NCBI GenBank assembly: GCA_019359545.1
Contig: JAHHHB010000072.1
Span: 1-36,763 of the forward strand
Direction of reading: 5' to 3'
Length of the DNA: 36,763 bases
From: Desmonostoc geniculatum HA4340-LM1
Lineage (GTDB): Bacteria > Cyanobacteriota > Cyanobacteriia > Cyanobacteriales > Nostocaceae
This document shows positions 33,433 to 36,763 of this stretch, piece after piece. The first letter of the stretch is position 1; every line of letters begins with the position of its first letter. The notes beneath the pieces were generated by a model that saw only the letters and a list, made by a program, of their open reading frames with translations, searched no databases and was not told where the DNA came from. A program made the translations under genes and the position numbers.

Positions 33433-33882
33433 TTAAATGTCGCCGCGAATTTCTTCGACAACGCCATCCCGCAGAACAATTTCAACTTGCATTTTACTAA
33501 TCAAGTTATCTCCGGTTTCTACCTTGAAAAAGCCTTCCATTTGGAATTGGTTGACTTCTTGATCTTGTTGGAGAAACTGCACTTGCTGGAGGTTTTGCAG
33601 CAACTGGTTTTTCTGTTCTAGGAATTCACTTTTCTTTTGATTGACTTGGAGTTGGATGTTGTCAATTTGTTGGAGGGTCTGGGGTCCGGGTGGTTGCAGA
33701 CTCTGCTTTTGAATTGCACTAATCGCTCTTTGTCCTTCGACATCTAGCTGTTGCAGTTGTTGGTCAAGTTGATTGATCTGTGCTTGCAGCTGCTGTTGTA
33801 CTTCCTCTTTCCAGAGGGGAGTAACAATCACTTTAACGTTGACGACGCGTTTCAGGAGCAAATGAGATTTGGAGACATCCAT
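33433..33882 (-). CDS. YlqD-family protein
   Basis: A 149-residue conserved protein of unknown function. It has a short beta start (VVNVKVIVTPLWKEE), a long coiled coil rich in Gln and Leu (about residues 25-110, for example LQAQINQLDQQLQQLDVEG), and a C-terminal strand region (EGFFKVETGDNLISKMQVEI, GVVEEIRGDI). This build is that of the YlqD family of Bacillus and cyanobacteria. The gene starts 41 bp after the aas stop on the same strand and probably shares its transcript. Its ATG has no strong ribosome binding site. Confidence 0.85.
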   Translation of the reverse strand: MDVSKSHLLLKRVVNVKVIVTPLWKEEVQQQLQAQINQLDQQLQQLDVEGQRAISAIQKQSLQPPGPQTLQQIDNIQLQVNQKKSEFLEQKNQLLQNLQQVQFLQQDQEVNQFQMEGFFKVETGDNLISKMQVEIVLRDGVVEEIRGDI

Positions 33883-33923
33883 AAATATTTCACGTTCACT
33901 CTTATAGTTGGCGGGTGGAATTA

Positions 33924-35900
33924 TCAGGCAAACATGCCGTCAATAATATCGCGGTAGCGTTCCACGACGATGTGTCGTCGAACTTTCAGTGTTTGGGTCA
34001 TCAAGCCGTTTTCGATGGAAAACGGTTCCAGTATGAATTTGAACGACCCGATGCGGTCATCCGGCCGATAGCCTGGACGATTTTGCACTTCACGATTTAA
34101 TTCTTGGCGAAATAAATCCTGGATCATTTTACTCTCCAAGTCTATTTTTTCACCGAATGAGGAAGTAACCCGATCGCTTTCTATATCCAGTGTCAAATTT
34201 TGAGTTGCTGCCCATTTTTCTAAGGCTTCGAGATTGGGGACAATTAAGGCTCCCAAGCTGCGCTGATCTTGGCCGACAAGCATAATTTGATCGATGTAGG
34301 GCGATCGCAAACACGCATCTTCGATGGGCTGTGGTTCGATGTTTTCGCCGTTAGTCAAGACAATCGTATCCTTCGCCCTGCCAGTTAGCACTAAGTCGTT
34401 TTGTGGTGTCAGCCAACCCAAATCGCCGCTATCAAACCAACCTTCAGAGTCAATTGCTTTGGCTGTGGCTTGGGGATTTTGGTAGTAGCCTTGCATAATT
34501 TGCGGTCCCCTTAACAATACCAAGCCTCGCTTTTCTACTGGCAAAGGCGTTTTTGTTTCAGGATCTACGATTTTAGCTTCTGTGGCGGGGAGTGGTAGCC
34601 CTGATGCGCCAATCAAATTTCGCCAAGGACGACGCACATGGGTAACAGGAGAAGTTTCTGTCAACCCATAGCCTTGTAAAATCTGGACACCAATAATTTC
34701 AAAAAAGTTATCGATGTGTCTGGGAAGCGCACCGCCGCCGCTAATCATCTGCTTGACTCGTCCGCCTGTGGCTTCCCGCACTTTGGCATAAACCAGTCGT
34801 TCTCCCAATTTATGCAGGGGTAACAAAGCTGTTGCGAGTATGGTAGCTGCAAATCGTTCCACGGCGGAGGCATGAAGATTATTTAAATCCAATCCCTGAG
34901 CAACTCGCTGCGCTTTAATATATTTCTCGCTGATGCCTAATAAAAATTTAATTAGGCGTTGCTTTTTGGCTGGTTGTTCGCGGAACTGTTTTTGCACTCC
35001 TTCATAAATCGATTCCCACAAACGCGGTACACCCACCATGTAGTTGGGTTTAAATTGTCTCAAATCTCCTTTGACAGAGCGCAAGTTAGTATAAACTTGC
35101 GTGCAACCTTGAGATAGTAGGTAGTATTCAACAGTTCGTTCGTAGCTGTGCCATGAAGGCAGGATACTGAGAACCATGTCCCCCGGATTTGGTTGCAATA
35201 CTGTGCCAAATGTTATCACTTGGTGCATCAAGTTACTATAAGACAGCATCACACCTTTGGGTTTGCCGGTGGTGCCAGAGGTGTAAATTAGGGTTGCTAG
35301 GGCGTCACGATTTTGCTTGACTGGCACAAAATTATGATTTAGACCAATTTCAATCAATTGGGTAAAATTCAGGACTTTTAGGGGTGTTTCCGTGGGTGAT
35401 GCTTCATCTGAAAGTAAAACGACGAATTGAATTGGTAGATCGTTGAGGCGATCTTGCAGTTTTTTAAGTGTCTTTAAATCTTCAAGTACCAGTGCTGTGC
35501 TACCACTATTGGCGATGATAAACAGCAGTTCTTCTTTTTCAGCTTGGGAGCTACGGACGGCATCAATTCCTCCAGCAGTCATGATACCTTGATCGGCAAT
35601 AAACCACCGAGGACTGTTGTCAGAAATTAAGGAAATGCGATCGCCTAGTTTGATTCCCAACGCCTGCAAACCAGCAGCAAATAGTTGTATTTTCTCTGCC
35701 AACTGGGTATAAGTAATCACTGTTTCTGGTTTAACGTGGGGGTTGTGCAGGGCAACAACATCACCAAATTGCTTAGCTGCCAAAGGCCAAATTTCTGGTA
35801 GCGATTCCACATTTGTGTAATCTATCACCCGCTTTAATGCTTGGCGTTCTCGCTCACTGATGTTAGATAAAAAAGAAGACGCAGTTTGGGTTTTTGACAT
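33924..35900 (-). CDS. aas: Acyl-ACP synthetase / long-chain acyl-CoA synthetase
   Basis: Activates free fatty acids with ATP and passes them to ACP (in cyanobacteria) or CoA, recycling fatty acids released from membranes or taken up. The 658 residues carry the adenylate-forming motifs: the phosphate loop LIYTSGTTGKPKGVMLSYS, the acyl-AMP motif GYGLTETSP, GWFDSGDLGWL, and the hinge LTGRAKDTIVLTNGENIEPQ. It belongs to the same family as Synechocystis Slr1609; a CoA-dependent activity cannot be excluded by sequence. AAGGTG just before the ATG supports the start at 35900. The YlqD gene follows at 41 bp. Confidence 0.95.
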   Translation of the reverse strand: MSKTQTASSFLSNISERERQALKRVIDYTNVESLPEIWPLAAKQFGDVVALHNPHVKPETVITYTQLAEKIQLFAAGLQALGIKLGDRISLISDNSPRWFIADQGIMTAGGIDAVRSSQAEKEELLFIIANSGSTALVLEDLKTLKKLQDRLNDLPIQFVVLLSDEASPTETPLKVLNFTQLIEIGLNHNFVPVKQNRDALATLIYTSGTTGKPKGVMLSYSNLMHQVITFGTVLQPNPGDMVLSILPSWHSYERTVEYYLLSQGCTQVYTNLRSVKGDLRQFKPNYMVGVPRLWESIYEGVQKQFREQPAKKQRLIKFLLGISEKYIKAQRVAQGLDLNNLHASAVERFAATILATALLPLHKLGERLVYAKVREATGGRVKQMISGGGALPRHIDNFFEIIGVQILQGYGLTETSPVTHVRRPWRNLIGASGLPLPATEAKIVDPETKTPLPVEKRGLVLLRGPQIMQGYYQNPQATAKAIDSEGWFDSGDLGWLTPQNDLVLTGRAKDTIVLTNGENIEPQPIEDACLRSPYIDQIMLVGQDQRSLGALIVPNLEALEKWAATQNLTLDIESDRVTSSFGEKIDLESKMIQDLFRQELNREVQNRPGYRPDDRIGSFKFILEPFSIENGLMTQTLKVRRHIVVERYRDIIDGMFA

Positions 35901-36147
35901 AACACCTTACCTAAAGATTTTTAACTGATTGCTTTTCTTTGCTTATTTTGTCATTCCGCTACAATAACCGTCCTCATTATCCACATTCCCTTTTGTGTAT
36001 GATGATTCCAGGAATTCTCACTTTATATTTACAAAAATTTATGTTAAGATTGATTTACATAGACTGCAAGCTATAGATTGTGTTTGCAGTTAGAAATAGC
36101 GATGTCTCCGACGGGCTACGCCTACTTTTCACAGGGGATGATTACCT

Positions 36148-36393
36148 ATGAATTCCATAGAAGCAACACTGCTAACGCTGATCAATATTGCTGCCTGCAT
36201 GGCGTTACCTAAACTGATAGCTATATTTACGGCTAATAAAACCAAACTTACTGAATTGTCGGGGAATAGTTCAGAATTACAAACAGCTAAAGTTAAACTT
36301 ACGAGTTTTCCCTATTGTACAGCTTACCCATTGACGGGTAGCCAATACTGCAAATTTAGTCCTGATTTTTGCGATCGGTGTTCTCCGAATTGA
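36148..36393 (+). CDS. Small membrane protein with Cys-rich tail
   Basis: An 81-residue protein of unknown function. Residues 4-28 form one hydrophobic segment (IEATLLTLINIAACMALPK), so it is probably membrane-anchored or exported. The C-terminal 30 residues hold four cysteines in FPYCTAYPLTGSQYCKF and FCDRCSPN, which could bind a metal or form disulphides. GGGG lies 11 bases before the ATG. A long perfect palindrome follows the stop after 13 bases. Confidence 0.6.
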   Translation: MNSIEATLLTLINIAACMALPKLIAIFTANKTKLTELSGNSSELQTAKVKLTSFPYCTAYPLTGSQYCKFSPDFCDRCSPN

Positions 36394-36406
36394 TAGACTA
36401 TTTGAA

Positions 36407-36466
36407 CGCAAGTAGCGGTAATTCATGAATTACCGCTACTTGCGGTCACATATTGCGTAAGTCCTG
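36407..36466. mobile_element. Partial MITE: perfect 38-bp palindrome with one ACTTACGCA-type end
   Basis: CGCAAGTAGCGGTAATTCA and its exact complement (36407-36444) form the core, followed by the end ATTGCGTAAGTCCTG (36452-36466). The right end matches the ends of the element at 14760-14853; a matching left end is not clear. Confidence 0.65.
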
Positions 36467-36686
36467 TTATATTCAAATTTTTAGATCGGCGATCGCCAGA
36501 ATTTTCCATGCTAATGGTGCGGTAGTTGGTGTAGGTTTTTTAGTCTCTGGGCGGACTCGAAACTATATCCTGACATGCGCTCACATTGTTACCTCAGCTC
36601 TATCTTTACCAGAAGATATAGTTGCAGCTCCTAGTAATCTAGGACTTACGCACTGTACAAAAGAACTATTTTGTGTATCAACGTAA
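36453..36686 (+). pseudogene. Trypsin-like serine protease, N-terminal fragment
   Basis: Bases of about 36479-36645 encode the start of an S1-type protease domain: ARIFHANGAVVGVGFLVSG, then YILTCAHIV with the catalytic His. Such domains head cyanobacterial protease/TPR/WD40 proteins. The reading starts (TTG 36453) inside one repeat end and stops soon after another (TAGGACTTACGCAC, 36640-36653), so both borders of the fragment come from mobile elements. The Asp and Ser of the triad are not in the window. The gene may resume beyond the right edge, but as shown it is broken. Confidence 0.65.
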
Positions 36687-36763
36687 ATACGTTGTTCCAG
36701 GCTTTTGGAGGTTGCTTTTGATTGCTGGCGATCGCCAAAATATGATTGAAAAACCTAGATAAA

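Overview
The window looks like chromosomal DNA of a filamentous, probably heterocyst-forming cyanobacterium (Nostoc/Calothrix/Scytonema-like). The reasons are: many HIP1 octamers (GCGATCGC) on both strands; short tandem repeats (STRR type) and small palindromic elements between and even inside genes; moderate-to-low GC; and gene content such as an acyl-ACP synthetase of the Aas type, a plastid-like pyruvate dehydrogenase E2, a VTE5-like phytol kinase and YlqD. The genus is inference; no rRNA, tRNA or CRISPR array was seen.

Layout. 1-3.1 kb: tail of an unknown plus-strand gene with a terminator, then a receiver-only response regulator and polyphosphate kinase (minus). 3.1-8.7 kb: a nested repeat element, two paralogous small secreted proteins (plus), then a large predicted outer-membrane protein (minus). 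9-13.8 kb: an orphan sensor histidine kinase carrying a repeat-derived insert, a proline-rich secreted protein, a TPR protein and a divergent sigma-70-like protein. 13.9-18.3 kb: a glyoxalase-fold membrane protein, two adjacent MITE-like elements, frr-pyrH, a thioredoxin-fold protein and an alpha/beta hydrolase.

18.6-26.1 kb (all minus) is the most interesting part: a double-glycine-leader peptide export locus. It holds an HlyD-type adaptor, a C39-peptidase ABC exporter and four leader-bearing small genes with unrelated cores. One core is built only of Gly, Trp, Arg, Asn and Pro, with tryptophan every fourth residue; another ends its leader in Ala-Gly-Gln rather than Gly-Gly and sits 30 nt behind the exporter. 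No modification enzyme is visible. Leader class and exporter match what is known of cyanobacterial double-glycine bacteriocin-like clusters; the biological role is not shown by the sequence.

26.1-28.4 kb is packed with nested inverted-repeat elements and an IS200/IS605-like remnant around a phytol-kinase gene. 28.4-36.8 kb is mostly housekeeping: yidD, ychF, pyruvate dehydrogenase E2, YlqD and aas, with a C-terminally truncated Rpn-like nuclease gene, a small Cys-rich protein, and a serine-protease fragment caught between two repeat ends.
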